Shown in pieces: positions 39,143 through 48,758 of a stretch of 64,000 bases of DNA (positions within the stretch are counted from its first letter, which is position 1; every line of letters starts with the position of its first letter). The position numbers and the translations under genes are program-made. Below the pieces are notes generated by a model. It ran no database searches. It was not told the origin of the DNA and saw nothing but the letters and a program-made list of their open reading frames with translations. The DNA comes from Pseudocitrobacter corydidari (lineage in GTDB: Bacteria; Pseudomonadota; Gammaproteobacteria; Enterobacterales; Enterobacteriaceae): NCBI RefSeq assembly GCF_021172065.1, contig NZ_CP087880.1, positions 2,270,583 to 2,334,582 on the forward strand, in the 5' to 3' direction.

Positions 39143-40099
39143 TTAAGATCCATAACGTAAACGAAGGGCCTCCGGCCAGGGGTCGAAATAGCGTTGTGTG
39201 GCGAGATAAGTATCGGGAAATTCTGCCATATAGTGTTTGAGCAGGGTAACGGGTGCAAGCAGCGGCTGCGTGGCCAGACGGTAGCCCTCAATCAGGGTTG
39301 AAAGCTCCTGACGCTGGCGGCTGTTAAGCTGTTTACGGAAATAACCCTGTACGTGCATCAACACATTGGTGTGATTGCGCCGGGTGGCCGGAATAGAAAG
39401 CAGGTTCATCAGCCGCTGGCGATAAGCAATAAACCACGCGTCCAGCGATTCCCATTCATGCAACGTCGCGACAAAACGGCCCAGCTCGCGGTAATCGGGC
39501 TGAGAATGGGCCAACAGTGAAAGTTTGTAACGGCTGTGATACGCAATCAGCTTCCCGCGCGTGAGGCCTTCTTCGCGCAGGCTGTTCAATTCATGAAGCG
39601 CGTAAATACGCTCAACGAAGTTTTCGCGCAGCACCGGATCGTGCAGCCGTCCGTCTTCCTCCACGGGTAGCCACGGAAAGCGCGCCATCAGCGCTTCGGT
39701 GTAAATACCGCGCCCGGCTTTACGGTTGTTTTTGCCGTCCGCCTCGTAAATACGTACCCGCTCCATACCGCAGCTGGGTGATTTCGCGCAGACGATATAG
39801 CCGCACAGCGTCTCAAAGGGGGCGATCCGCTGCGCGCTGAACTCGCGCATGGCCTGGGTTAAATCACCTTCCCGGCCATCGCTAAAACGCAGCGCAACCT
39901 CGTCTTCTGCCACCTTAACCAGCCGTAGCGCCGGGCGCGGCACGGGTAAGCCAATCGCCATCTCCGGGCAAACCGGCTCGAAACGCACCCACGGCGATAA
40001 CTCTTCCACCGCAAAGGGTAAACGCTTATGGCCGCCATCAAAACGGACGGGTTCGCCTAACAGGCAGGCGCTGATGCCAACGGGAATTTTCTTTTGCAT
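39143..40099 (-). CDS. ybgA: Two-domain YbgA: DUF523 (TudS-like) plus DUF1722
   Basis: 318 residues, nearly twice the 169 residues I recall for E. coli K-12 YbgA. The N-terminal half (about 1-150) is DUF523, with Cys12 (SACLLGEPVRFDGGHK), Cys44 (PVCPEMAIGLPVPR) and Cys110 (KSPSCGMERVRIY), the three cysteines that hold an Fe-S cluster in the thiouracil desulfidase TudS. The C-terminal half (about 185-318) is DUF1722 (LMNLLSIPATRRNHTNVLMHVQGYF ... LLAPVTLLKHYMAEFPDTYL). It precedes phrB in an operon. A role in thio-base or DNA-damage metabolism is inferred only. Confidence 0.88.
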   Translation of the reverse strand: MQKKIPVGISACLLGEPVRFDGGHKRLPFAVEELSPWVRFEPVCPEMAIGLPVPRPALRLVKVAEDEVALRFSDGREGDLTQAMREFSAQRIAPFETLCGYIVCAKSPSCGMERVRIYEADGKNNRKAGRGIYTEALMARFPWLPVEEDGRLHDPVLRENFVERIYALHELNSLREEGLTRGKLIAYHSRYKLSLLAHSQPDYRELGRFVATLHEWESLDAWFIAYRQRLMNLLSIPATRRNHTNVLMHVQGYFRKQLNSRQRQELSTLIEGYRLATQPLLAPVTLLKHYMAEFPDTYLATQRYFDPWPEALRLRYGS

Positions 40100-40142
40100 A
40101 CTGACTCCTTACTTCCTCTCTGTAAGTGTAGCCAGCGGACAT

Positions 40143-40172
40143 AAAAAAACCGCCGTCAAATGACGGCGGTTC
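40143..40172 (-). terminator. ybfA terminator
   Basis: On the minus strand AACCGCCGTCA-TT-TGACGGCGGTTTTTTT forms a strong hairpin with a T run, 36 bases after the ybfA stop. The 5' A-rich side also allows function in the other direction. Confidence 0.88.
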
Positions 40173-40207
40173 TCGTTGAAAAGTCTGATTTACGGGCTGT
40201 TGAGCGC

Positions 40208-40414
40208 TTAGTAGAAGTCACCTGCTGCTTTTTCCGCCTGATCCATCCACACCGGCTTATCGCTGGTTTTCGACCAGACGCGATGCAGATAGCTGTAAAA
40301 ACGTGCGCGATCTTTCCAGAACAGCATGACCGGCAGGGCAATGACGCCAGCCGCCACGGCGAAAGTACGACGCAAAATGACAATGTGTGCTGGATACTCT
40401 TTATACAGTTCCAT
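40208..40414 (-). CDS. ybfA: Small membrane-associated protein YbfA
   Basis: 68 residues from [20 protein letters not shown], the E. coli YbfA length and nearly the same C-terminal half ([32 protein letters not shown]). One hydrophobic segment (about 15-32). The ATG has GGGGAGAG upstream, so the 27-base longer reading is rejected. Function unknown. Confidence 0.93.
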   Translation of the reverse strand: MELYKEYPAHIVILRRTFAVAAGVIALPVMLFWKDRARFYSYLHRVWSKTSDKPVWMDQAEKAAGDFY

Positions 40415-40719
40415 TTTCTCTCCCCAAGTGTTGGCTGGCAATCTACGCCATAAAAGAACTTCAGTAATCTGGCTAAAATAATACCGCTTTGACTGTAATT
40501 TTACTACTCATCCGACCACTTATTTTTGGTTATTTAAGTTTAATTTACATTCACTCCGTAACTAAGTTACAAAAAGGTTAAATTAATACTAACCATGAGT
40601 TAAATCATGGTCTTTGCCATTTTTATACTTTTTTTACACCCCTCCCCCTGATTTTTGCGAAATCTTTGCACCGAAAATCCTACCGTTAATCCAATCACTT
40701 AATGTGTTGGAGGTGGGTT
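40415..40719. promoter_or_regulatory. ybfA/kdpF divergent region with probable KdpE site
   Basis: AT-rich 305-base region. Positions 40619-40640 read ATTTTTATACTTTTTTTACACC, a T-rich block like the E. coli KdpE binding site just upstream of the kdpFABC promoter. The following GCGAAATC / ACCGTTAAT stretch holds the probable -35 and -10. Assignment by similarity to the E. coli promoter as I recall it. Confidence 0.65.
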
Positions 40720-40809
40720 GTGACTACAGGCGTAATAGCCGGCATGGTGCTGGTGTTCCTGTTACTGGCGTATCTGGTGTACGCCCTGCTGAATGCGGAG
40801 GCGTTCTAA
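40720..40809 (+). CDS. kdpF: KdpF, small stabilising subunit
   Basis: 29 residues, GTG start: [20 protein letters not shown] followed by YALLNAEAF, one membrane helix. It matches E. coli KdpF in length and in the LVYALxNAEAF end. It stabilises the KdpFABC complex. A GGAGGTGGG ribosome-binding stretch precedes it. Its TAA overlaps the kdpA ATG (TAATG). It is too short for simple ORF calling. Confidence 0.93.
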   Translation: MTTGVIAGMVLVFLLLAYLVYALLNAEAF

Positions 40810-42476
40810 TGGCCGCTCAGGGATTTTTACTTATCGCCAGTTTCTTCGTCGTTCTGTTCATACTGGCGCGCCCGTTAGGCAAAATGCTGGCGGGCATGAT
40901 CGCCAACGAGCCGCTGCGCGGTGAAACCGTACTGTGGCGAACGCTGGGGATTTCGACCGACGAAATGAGCTGGCAGCGGTATGCGCTCGCCATTCTGCTG
41001 CTCAACCTTTGCGGCCTGGTGGCTCTGTTCGCGCTGTTGATGCTCCAGGGCGTGCTGCCGTTTAATCCGCAGGGGTTTCCGGGGCTCTCCTGGCATCTGG
41101 CGCTGAACACTGCCGTCAGCTTTGTCACCAATACCAACTGGCAATCCTACGCCGGGGAAACCACCCTCAGCTATTTCAGCCAGATGGCGGGGTTAACCGT
41201 ACAAAACTTCCTGTCGGCGGCGAGCGGTATCGCGGTGCTTTTCGCCCTCGCCCGCGCATTTGCCCGCCAGCGTGTGACTACGCTCGGGAACGCATGGGTC
41301 GATCTTGTGCGCATCACGCTGTGGGTGCTGCTGCCGTTATCGCTGCTGGTCGCGCTGTTCTTTATTCAGCAAGGCACGCTGCAAAACCTGTTGCCGTATC
41401 AGCACATCACCACGCTGGAGGGCGTTAGCCAGCAGTTGCCGATGGGGCCGGTCGCCTCACAGGAAGCAATCAAAATGATCGGCACCAACGGCGGCGGTTT
41501 CTTCAATGCCAACTCATCGCATCCGTTCGAAAACCCGACGGCGTTGACCAATTTGGTGCAGATGCTGGCGATCTTCCTGATCCCTACCGCGCTCTGCTTC
41601 GCCTTTGGTGAAGTGGTGAATGATAAACGACAGGGCCGCGCGATTCTGTGGGCGATGAGCATCATCTTTGTCATTTGCGTCGCAGTAGTGATGTGGGCGG
41701 AAACCAAAGGCAACCTGCACCTGCTGGCGCTGGGCGCAGACAGCAACCTTAACCTGGAAGGGAAAGAGAGCCGCTTTGGCATTCTTGCCAGCAGCCTTTA
41801 TGCAGTCGTCACCACGGCAGCGTCCTGCGGCGCGGTCAACGCGATGCACGACTCCTTCACCGCCCTTGGCGGCATGGTGCCGATGTGGTTGATGCAGATT
41901 GGTGAAGTGGTGTTTGGCGGCGTCGGTTCCGGGCTGTACGGCATGTTGCTGTTCGTTCTGCTGGCGGTGTTCATCGCCGGGCTGATGATTGGCCGCACGC
42001 CAGAGTATCTGGGTAAAAAAATCGAAGTGCCTGAAATGAAAATGACCGCGCTGGCAATTCTGGTGACGCCGACGCTGGTGCTGCTCGGCACCGCACTGGC
42101 GATGATGACCGACGCCGGGCGCAGCGGCATGCTCAACCCAGGCACCCACGGCTTTAGCGAAGTGCTTTACGCCGTCTCCTCTGCGGCCAACAACAACGGC
42201 AGCGCCTTTGCAGGGTTAAGCGCCAACACGCCGTTCTGGAACTGCCTGCTGGCGTTTTGCATGTTGCTGGGCCGTTTTGCGGTGATTGTGCCCGTGCTGG
42301 CCATCGCCGGTTCGCTGGTGAACAAAAAAATCCAGCCCGCGACACCCGGTACGCTCGCCACTCACGATGCGCTGTTTATCGGCCTGCTGATTGGCACCGT
42401 GCTGCTGGTCGGCGCCCTGACCTTTATTCCCGCCCTGGCGATTGGCCCGGTCGCGGAACATCTTTCCCTGTTTTAA
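40809..42476 (+). CDS. kdpA: KdpA, potassium-channel subunit of Kdp ATPase
   Basis: 555 residues from [13 protein letters not shown] (E. coli 557). About ten membrane helices with four selectivity-filter-like loops: [46 protein letters not shown] and [14 protein letters not shown]. It is the K+-translocating subunit of the high-affinity uptake pump. The longer in-frame reading from 40614 is a shadow of the promoter and kdpF. Confidence 0.97.
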   Translation: MAAQGFLLIASFFVVLFILARPLGKMLAGMIANEPLRGETVLWRTLGISTDEMSWQRYALAILLLNLCGLVALFALLMLQGVLPFNPQGFPGLSWHLALNTAVSFVTNTNWQSYAGETTLSYFSQMAGLTVQNFLSAASGIAVLFALARAFARQRVTTLGNAWVDLVRITLWVLLPLSLLVALFFIQQGTLQNLLPYQHITTLEGVSQQLPMGPVASQEAIKMIGTNGGGFFNANSSHPFENPTALTNLVQMLAIFLIPTALCFAFGEVVNDKRQGRAILWAMSIIFVICVAVVMWAETKGNLHLLALGADSNLNLEGKESRFGILASSLYAVVTTAASCGAVNAMHDSFTALGGMVPMWLMQIGEVVFGGVGSGLYGMLLFVLLAVFIAGLMIGRTPEYLGKKIEVPEMKMTALAILVTPTLVLLGTALAMMTDAGRSGMLNPGTHGFSEVLYAVSSAANNNGSAFAGLSANTPFWNCLLAFCMLLGRFAVIVPVLAIAGSLVNKKIQPATPGTLATHDALFIGLLIGTVLLVGALTFIPALAIGPVAEHLSLF

Positions 42477-42496
42477 GCATTGCGGAGTATGTGTTT

Positions 42497-44545
42497 ATGA
42501 GTCGCAAGCAACTGGCGCTGTTTGACCGCAAACTGGTTGGGCAGGCGATTACCGACGCCATTAAAAAACTCAGCCCGACCATTCAGTGGCGTAACCCGGT
42601 GATGTTTATCGTCTGGATTGGCAGCGTGTTGACCACCATGATGAGCCTCGCGATGGCAACCGGGCACCTACAGGGTAACGCGCTGTTTAGCGGCGCGATC
42701 GCCCTGTGGCTGTGGTTTACGGTGCTGTTCGCCAACTTCGCCGAAGCGATGGCGGAAGGCCGCAGCAAAGCGCAGGCCAACAGCCTGAAGAGCGTGCAGA
42801 AAACCGCCTTCGCCCGCAAACTTCGCGCCCCGCAGCACGGAGCCGAAATGGACCACGTACCGTCTGATGAACTGCGCAAAGGTGACGTGGTGCTGGTGGA
42901 AGCCGGTGACATCATTCCCTGCGATGGTGAAGTGATTGAGGGCGGCGCGTCGGTGGATGAAAGCGCCATCACCGGGGAATCGGCCCCCGTTATTCGTGAA
43001 TCCGGCGGCGATTTCGCGTCGGTGACGGGCGGGACGCGTATTCTCTCCGACTGGCTGGTGATCCGCTGTAGCGTCAACCCAGGCGAAACCTTCCTTGACC
43101 GGATGATCGCCATGGTCGAAGGCGCACAGCGTCGCAAAACCCCCAACGAAGTGGCGCTGACGATTCTGCTGGTCGCCCTGACTATCGTCTTCCTGCTGGC
43201 GACCGCCACCCTGTGGCCCTTCTCCACCTGGGGTGGTAAACCGGTGAGCGTGATCGTTCTTATTGCTCTGCTGGTATGTCTGATCCCAACCACCATCGGT
43301 GGCCTGCTGTCGGCCATTGGCGTTGCCGGAATGAGCCGCATGCTGGGCGCTAACGTGATTGCCACCAGCGGCCGCGCAGTGGAAGCCGCAGGCGACGTCG
43401 ATGTATTGCTGCTGGATAAAACCGGCACCATTACCCTCGGCAACCGCCAGGCATCGCAATTTTTACCGGCTAACGGCGTGGATGAAAGAACGCTGGCCGA
43501 CGCCGCGCAGCTCTCGTCGCTGGCGGATGAAACGCCCGAAGGCCGCAGCATCGTGGTGCTCGCCAAACAGCGTTTTAACCTGCGCGAGCGCGACGTACAG
43601 CAGCTACACGCCACCTTTGTACCCTTTACCGCGCAAACCCGCATGAGCGGGATTAACATCGATAACCGCATGATCCGCAAAGGTTCAGTGGATGCCATTC
43701 GCCGCCACGTTGAAAGTAACGGCGGGCAATTCCCGGCGGATGTCGAGCATCTGGTTGACGGTATCGCCCGTCAGGGTTCAACCCCGCTGGTGGTCGTGGA
43801 AGGCGCGAAAGTCCTCGGGGCGATTGCCCTGAAAGATATCGTAAAAGGCGGCATTAAAGAACGCTTCGTGCAACTGCGCAAAATGGGCATCAAGACGGTG
43901 ATGATCACCGGCGATAACCGCCTGACCGCTGCCGCGATTGCCGCCGAAGCGGGCGTCGATGATTTTCTCGCCGAAGCGACGCCGGAAGCCAAGCTGGCGT
44001 TGATTCGCCAGTATCAGTCCGAAGGCCGCATGGTGGCGATGACTGGCGACGGCACCAACGACGCCCCGGCGCTGGCGCAGGCTGACGTGGCGGTGGCAAT
44101 GAACTCCGGCACTCAGGCGGCGAAAGAAGCGGGCAACATGGTCGATCTCGATTCCAACCCCACCAAGCTGATTGAAGTGGTGCATATCGGTAAACAGATG
44201 CTGATGACGCGCGGCTCACTCACCACCTTCAGCATCGCCAATGACGTGGCGAAATACTTCGCCATTATCCCGGCGGCGTTTGCCGCAAGCTGGCCGCAGC
44301 TTGGCGTGTTGAACATCATGCATCTGCATTCCCCGGATTCAGCGATTCTGAGCGCGGTGATTTTCAACGCCCTGATCATCGTCTTTCTGCTGCCGCTGGC
44401 GCTGAAAGGTGTGAGTTATCAACCCCTTTCCGCTTCTGCAATGCTGCGCCGCAATCTGTGGATTTACGGCCTGGGCGGCCTGATTGTGCCGTTTATCGGC
44501 ATTAAAGCTATCGATCTGTTACTGACTCTGTTGGGTCTGGTGTGA
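42497..44545 (+). CDS. kdpB: KdpB, P-type ATPase catalytic subunit
   Basis: 682 residues, the E. coli length, from [19 protein letters not shown]-type signature: actuator motif TGES (ITGESAPVI), phosphorylation site [10 protein letters not shown], and hinge motif [21 protein letters not shown]. It hydrolyses ATP to drive K+ transport by KdpA. In-frame ATG codons far upstream lie within kdpA and are rejected. It overlaps nothing but is 20 bases after kdpA. Confidence 0.97.
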   Translation: MSRKQLALFDRKLVGQAITDAIKKLSPTIQWRNPVMFIVWIGSVLTTMMSLAMATGHLQGNALFSGAIALWLWFTVLFANFAEAMAEGRSKAQANSLKSVQKTAFARKLRAPQHGAEMDHVPSDELRKGDVVLVEAGDIIPCDGEVIEGGASVDESAITGESAPVIRESGGDFASVTGGTRILSDWLVIRCSVNPGETFLDRMIAMVEGAQRRKTPNEVALTILLVALTIVFLLATATLWPFSTWGGKPVSVIVLIALLVCLIPTTIGGLLSAIGVAGMSRMLGANVIATSGRAVEAAGDVDVLLLDKTGTITLGNRQASQFLPANGVDERTLADAAQLSSLADETPEGRSIVVLAKQRFNLRERDVQQLHATFVPFTAQTRMSGINIDNRMIRKGSVDAIRRHVESNGGQFPADVEHLVDGIARQGSTPLVVVEGAKVLGAIALKDIVKGGIKERFVQLRKMGIKTVMITGDNRLTAAAIAAEAGVDDFLAEATPEAKLALIRQYQSEGRMVAMTGDGTNDAPALAQADVAVAMNSGTQAAKEAGNMVDLDSNPTKLIEVVHIGKQMLMTRGSLTTFSIANDVAKYFAIIPAAFAASWPQLGVLNIMHLHSPDSAILSAVIFNALIIVFLLPLALKGVSYQPLSASAMLRRNLWIYGLGGLIVPFIGIKAIDLLLTLLGLV

Positions 44546-44553
44546 GGTACGCA

Positions 44554-45129
44554 ATGTCTCTGCTTCGTCCTGCTGTTGTGATTTTTCTTTTTCTGGCACT
44601 GATTACCGGCGGTGCTTATCCGCTACTGACCACCGCACTCGGCCAGTGGTGGTTTAACGATAGCGCCAACGGTTCGCTGATTATTGAGGGCAATCAGGTG
44701 CGCGGTTCCACGCTGATTGGGCAAAACTTTACCCAACCCGGCTACTTCCACGGTCGCCCCTCCGCCACGGCGGACATGCCCTATAACCCGATGGCATCGG
44801 GCGGCAGTAATCTGGCGGCGAGCAACCCGGCGCTGGATGATGCGATCCGTGCGCGCGTGGCGCAGCTGCGGGCAGCCAACCCGGATGCCCCGGCCGCCGT
44901 TCCCACGGAACTGGTGACGGCCTCCGCCAGCGGGCTGGATTACGGTCTGACGCCGGAAAGCGTGCGCTGGCAGGTGCCGCGCGTCGCCAAAGCGCGTCAC
45001 GTCTCAGCGGAATGGCTCAATCAACAAATTGATGCCGCCACGCAGAAACCGCTGCTCGGTTTTCTCGGCCAACCTGTGGTAAATATTGTTGAGCTGAATA
45101 TGGCGCTGGATGCCTACAAGGATAACTGA
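44554..45129 (+). CDS. kdpC: KdpC, accessory subunit of Kdp ATPase
   Basis: 191 residues (E. coli 190) from [20 protein letters not shown], one N-terminal membrane helix and a periplasmic domain containing [31 protein letters not shown]. It supports substrate affinity of the complex. The ATG at 44554 has GAGG upstream; a GTG at 44542 would overlap the kdpB stop. Its stop overlaps the kdpD start (TGATG). Confidence 0.95.
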   Translation: MSLLRPAVVIFLFLALITGGAYPLLTTALGQWWFNDSANGSLIIEGNQVRGSTLIGQNFTQPGYFHGRPSATADMPYNPMASGGSNLAASNPALDDAIRARVAQLRAANPDAPAAVPTELVTASASGLDYGLTPESVRWQVPRVAKARHVSAEWLNQQIDAATQKPLLGFLGQPVVNIVELNMALDAYKDN

Positions 45130-47819
45130 TGATGACCGACGAGCCGCAACGCCCAAACCCGGATCGCCTGCTGGAGCAGACGGCCTCCCCGCATCGCGGA
45201 AAGCTGAAGATTTTCTTCGGTGCCTGCGCGGGCGTGGGGAAAACCTGGGCGATGCTGGCGGAGGCCCAGCGTCTGCGGGCGCAGGGGCTGGATATCCTGG
45301 CGGGCGTGGTGGAAACCCACGGGCGTAAAGAGACGGCGGAAATGCTCAAGGGCCTGACGGTACTACCGCAAAAGCGGCTGTCATGGCAGGGGCGTTATCT
45401 GCATGAGTTTGACCTGGACGCCGCCCTCGCCCGCCGCCCGGCGCTGGTTTTGATGGATGAACTGGCGCACAGCAACGCGCCCGGTTCGCGTCATCCCAAA
45501 CGCTGGCAGGATATCGACGAACTTCTGGAAGCCGGAATCGACGTCTTTACTACCGTTAATGTCCAGCATCTGGAAAGCCTGAATGATATTGTCAGCGGCG
45601 TCACCGGCATTCAGGTGCGCGAAACCGTACCCGACCCGTTCTTTGATGCCGCCGATGAAGTGGTGCTGGTGGATCTGCCGCCGGATGACCTACGCCAGCG
45701 GCTTAACGAAGGCAAAGTGTATCTTGCCGGGCAGGCCGAACGCGCTATCGAGAATTTTTTCCGCAAAGGGAATCTCATCGCCCTGCGTGAACTGGCTCTG
45801 CGCCGCACGGCGGACCGCGTGGATGAACAGATGCGCGCCTGGCGTGATACCCAGGGCCAGGAAAAAGTCTGGCATACCCGCGATGCGATCCTGCTCTGCG
45901 TCGGCCACCATACGGGCAGCGAAAAACTGGTGCGCACTGCCGCACGTCTGGCGGCGCGTTTAGGCAGCGTCTGGCATGCCGTGTATGTGGAAACGCCTAC
46001 GCTGCATCGCCTGCCGGAGGCCCAGCGCCGTGCGATCCTCAGTTCGCTGCGTCTGGCGCAGGAACTGGGCGCAGAAACCGCCACCCTTTCCGATCCATCG
46101 GAAGAGAAAGCGGTGATCCGCTACGCCCGTGAGCATAACCTTGGCAAAATCGTGATCGGCAGGCAGGAGAAGCGTCACTGGTGGAACGGCGAGCGCTTCG
46201 GTGACCGCCTGGCCCGCCATGCACCGGATCTCGATCTGCTGGTTGTCGCGATGGACGAGAAGCCCGATCCGCTGCCTTCATCAACCCGTGATCCGCGCAG
46301 TTTCTTTGACAAGTGGCAGGTGCAAATTCGCGGCTGCGCGGTGGCGTTTGCTCTTTGTACGGCCATTACGCTTATCGCAGCGCAGTGGTTAATGGCCTTC
46401 GACGCCGCCAACCTGGTGATGCTCTATCTGCTTGGTGTGGTGATCGTCGCCCTCTTCTATGGCCGCTGGCCGTCGGTGCTGGCGACGGTTATCAACGTTA
46501 TAAGCTTCGATCTCTTCTTTATTGCTCCGCGCGGTACGCTGGCGGTGTCTGATGTGCAATATCTTTTGACCTTTGGCGTCATGCTCACCGTGGGGCTGGT
46601 GATTGGCAACCTGACCGCCGGGGTGCGCTATCAGGCGCGTGTGGCGCGCTATCGCGAACAGCGCACCCGCCATCTGTACGAGATGTCGAAAGCCCTGGCG
46701 GTGGGACGCAGCGCCGAAGATATCGCCCGCACCTGCGAGCAATATATTCAGTCAACCTTCCATGCGCGCAGCCAGGTGCTGCTTCCCGACGAAAACGATA
46801 AGCTCACGCCGTCCACACAGCAGGATGGCCTGACGCCGTGGGATGATGCGATTGCGCGCTGGAGCTTCGATAAAGGCCTTCCCGCCGGGGCGGGCACCGA
46901 TACTCTACCCGGCGTGCCGTATCAGATCCTGCCGCTAAAAAGCGCCAGCAAAACGTTGGGGCTGGTGGTGGTCGAACCGCTTAATTTGCGCCAGTTGATG
47001 ATCCCTGAGCAGCAGCGTTTGCTGGAGACATTCACGCTGCTGGCCGCCAGCGCGCTGGAACGGCTGGCGCTTACCGCCAGTGAAGAACAGGCGCGATTTG
47101 CCAGCGAACGGGAAAGTTTACGCAACTCGCTGCTGGCCGCGCTTTCCCATGATTTACGCACGCCGCTGACGGTGCTGTTTGGTCAGGCGGAAATCCTGAC
47201 GCTCGATCTCGCCAGCAGCGGCTCACCTTACGCCCCGCAGGCTAATGAAATTCGCCAGCACGTGCTAAACACCACGCGGCTGGTGAATAATTTGCTGGAT
47301 ATGGCGCGCATTCAGTCTGGCGGCTTTAATCTTAATAAAGAGTGGCTCACGCTGGAGGAAGTGGTCGGCAGCGCGTTGCGTATGCTGGAACCCGGCCTGA
47401 ACGGGCAGCAGATTGCGCTATCGCTTCCCGACCCGCTGATGCTTATTCACGTCGACGGGCCGCTGTTTGAACGTGTGCTGATCAACCTGCTGGAAAATGC
47501 GGTTAAGTATGCCGGGCCGCAGGCGCAGATTGGCATTAATGCCCGCGAGCAAAATCATCAGCTCTTCCTCGATATCTGGGATAACGGGCCGGGCATTGCG
47601 CAGGGGCAGGAAATACGAATTTTTGATAAATTCTCACGCGGGAATAAGGAATCCGCCATTCCCGGCGTCGGGCTGGGGCTGGCGATTTGCCGGGCCATTG
47701 TCGATATTCATGGCGGCACGCTTTCAGCCAGCAATCGCCCTGAAGGCGGCGCCTGTTTTCATGTTACACTTCCGCTGGAATCTCCACCGGAACTTGAAGA
47801 ATTTCATGAGGATATGTGA
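45129..47819 (+). CDS. kdpD: KdpD, potassium-sensing histidine kinase
   Basis: 896 residues (E. coli 894). N-terminal KdpD domain with a Walker A motif (FFGACAGVGKTWAM) and a universal-stress-protein-like domain (about 250-370), four close membrane helices (about 400-500), a GAF-like segment, the phospho-acceptor His in ALSHDLRTPLTVLFGQ, and the ATPase N/G boxes (LINLLENAVKYAG, DNGPGIAQG, GVGLGLAICRAIV). It senses low K+ and turgor and phosphorylates KdpE. Start and stop overlap kdpC and kdpE. Confidence 0.97.
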   Translation: MMTDEPQRPNPDRLLEQTASPHRGKLKIFFGACAGVGKTWAMLAEAQRLRAQGLDILAGVVETHGRKETAEMLKGLTVLPQKRLSWQGRYLHEFDLDAALARRPALVLMDELAHSNAPGSRHPKRWQDIDELLEAGIDVFTTVNVQHLESLNDIVSGVTGIQVRETVPDPFFDAADEVVLVDLPPDDLRQRLNEGKVYLAGQAERAIENFFRKGNLIALRELALRRTADRVDEQMRAWRDTQGQEKVWHTRDAILLCVGHHTGSEKLVRTAARLAARLGSVWHAVYVETPTLHRLPEAQRRAILSSLRLAQELGAETATLSDPSEEKAVIRYAREHNLGKIVIGRQEKRHWWNGERFGDRLARHAPDLDLLVVAMDEKPDPLPSSTRDPRSFFDKWQVQIRGCAVAFALCTAITLIAAQWLMAFDAANLVMLYLLGVVIVALFYGRWPSVLATVINVISFDLFFIAPRGTLAVSDVQYLLTFGVMLTVGLVIGNLTAGVRYQARVARYREQRTRHLYEMSKALAVGRSAEDIARTCEQYIQSTFHARSQVLLPDENDKLTPSTQQDGLTPWDDAIARWSFDKGLPAGAGTDTLPGVPYQILPLKSASKTLGLVVVEPLNLRQLMIPEQQRLLETFTLLAASALERLALTASEEQARFASERESLRNSLLAALSHDLRTPLTVLFGQAEILTLDLASSGSPYAPQANEIRQHVLNTTRLVNNLLDMARIQSGGFNLNKEWLTLEEVVGSALRMLEPGLNGQQIALSLPDPLMLIHVDGPLFERVLINLLENAVKYAGPQAQIGINAREQNHQLFLDIWDNGPGIAQGQEIRIFDKFSRGNKESAIPGVGLGLAICRAIVDIHGGTLSASNRPEGGACFHVTLPLESPPELEEFHEDM

Positions 47820-48493
47820 CCAGCGTTCTGATTGTTGAAGATGAACAAGCCATTCGCCGTTTTCTGCGCACCGCGCTGGAAGCCGAAGGGCTGCGCGTGT
47901 TTGACGCTCAAACATTACAGCGTGGGCTACTGGAAGCGGCAACGCGCAAGCCCGATCTGGTTATTCTCGACCTCGGCTTGCCCGACGGCGACGGGATCGA
48001 TTTTATCCGCGATTTCCGCCAGTGGAGCGCCACGCCGGTGATAGTGCTTTCCGCACGCAGCGAAGAGAGCGACAAAATTGCCGCGCTGGACGCCGGCGCG
48101 GATGATTATCTCAGCAAACCGTTTGGCATCGGCGAGTTGCAGGCCCGCCTGCGCGTGGCGCTACGCCGCCACGCCACTACTCAGCCCAACGACCCGGTGG
48201 TGACGTTCTCCGATGTGCAGGTCGATCTCGCCGCTCGACGCATTGTGCGCGGCGGTGAAGAGGTGCATCTCACCCCTATCGAATTTCGCCTGCTGGCGGA
48301 ACTACTCAATAACCCCGGTAAAGTGCTCACCCAGCGTCAGTTGCTGAATCACGTCTGGGGGCCAAATGCGGTGGAACATAGCCATTATCTGCGAATTTAT
48401 ATGGGGCATATTCGGCAGAAACTGGAAGCCGACCCGGCACGGCCTCGCCACTTTTTAACCGAAACGGGAATTGGTTACCGTTTTATGCTTTAA
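47816..48493 (+). CDS. kdpE: KdpE, OmpR-family response regulator
   Basis: 225 residues, the E. coli length and GTG start (MTSVLIVEDEQAIRRFL). Receiver domain with phospho-Asp in LVILDLGLPDGDG, and a C-terminal OmpR-type winged helix (LTPIEFRLLAELLNNPGKVLTQRQLL ... HYLRIYMGHIRQKLE). It activates kdpFABC. It overlaps the last four bases of kdpD. Confidence 0.97.
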   Translation: MTSVLIVEDEQAIRRFLRTALEAEGLRVFDAQTLQRGLLEAATRKPDLVILDLGLPDGDGIDFIRDFRQWSATPVIVLSARSEESDKIAALDAGADDYLSKPFGIGELQARLRVALRRHATTQPNDPVVTFSDVQVDLAARRIVRGGEEVHLTPIEFRLLAELLNNPGKVLTQRQLLNHVWGPNAVEHSHYLRIYMGHIRQKLEADPARPRHFLTETGIGYRFML

Positions 48494-48758
48494 ATAAATA
48501 GTTATTTTTATTCCATATGAATAAAAGATTAAATATATCCCAAAAGGTTATTCCACAGTATTATTCCTTGGAATAACCCATTCCTCATTTCTTCTTTTTT
48601 ATCGAGCAGGCTCACAAAAAAACGCTATTTTAGCCGTGCATCACTCGATTAATTATTGATAACATTCCACCGACAGTTAATCTGCGACGTCGTGATCATC
48701 TTCAGGGAACAGGCAAGTTTTTCAACTTGCTGATACATTATTAAGGCAGAAGGACATC
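48494..48758 (+). promoter_or_regulatory. kdpE-speF intergenic region
   Basis: 265 AT-rich bases. Visible structures: a 9-bp inverted repeat GGTTATTCC / GGAATAACC (48546-48554 and 48570-48578) followed by a pyrimidine-rich, T-rich stretch (possible kdp terminator), and GCAAGTT / AACTTGC (48713-48730) close to the speF start. I looked for the speFL arrest peptide (HIRR...HRNSFDFHFFN type) that controls speF in E. coli and Salmonella and did not find it by eye. Confidence 0.5.

Noticed and set aside
48517..48576. Short frame (19 codons, MNKRLNISQKVIPQYYSLE) upstream of speF as a possible SpeFL leader
   Set aside because: It has none of the SpeFL sensing residues, no Shine-Dalgarno sequence, and overlaps an inverted repeat.
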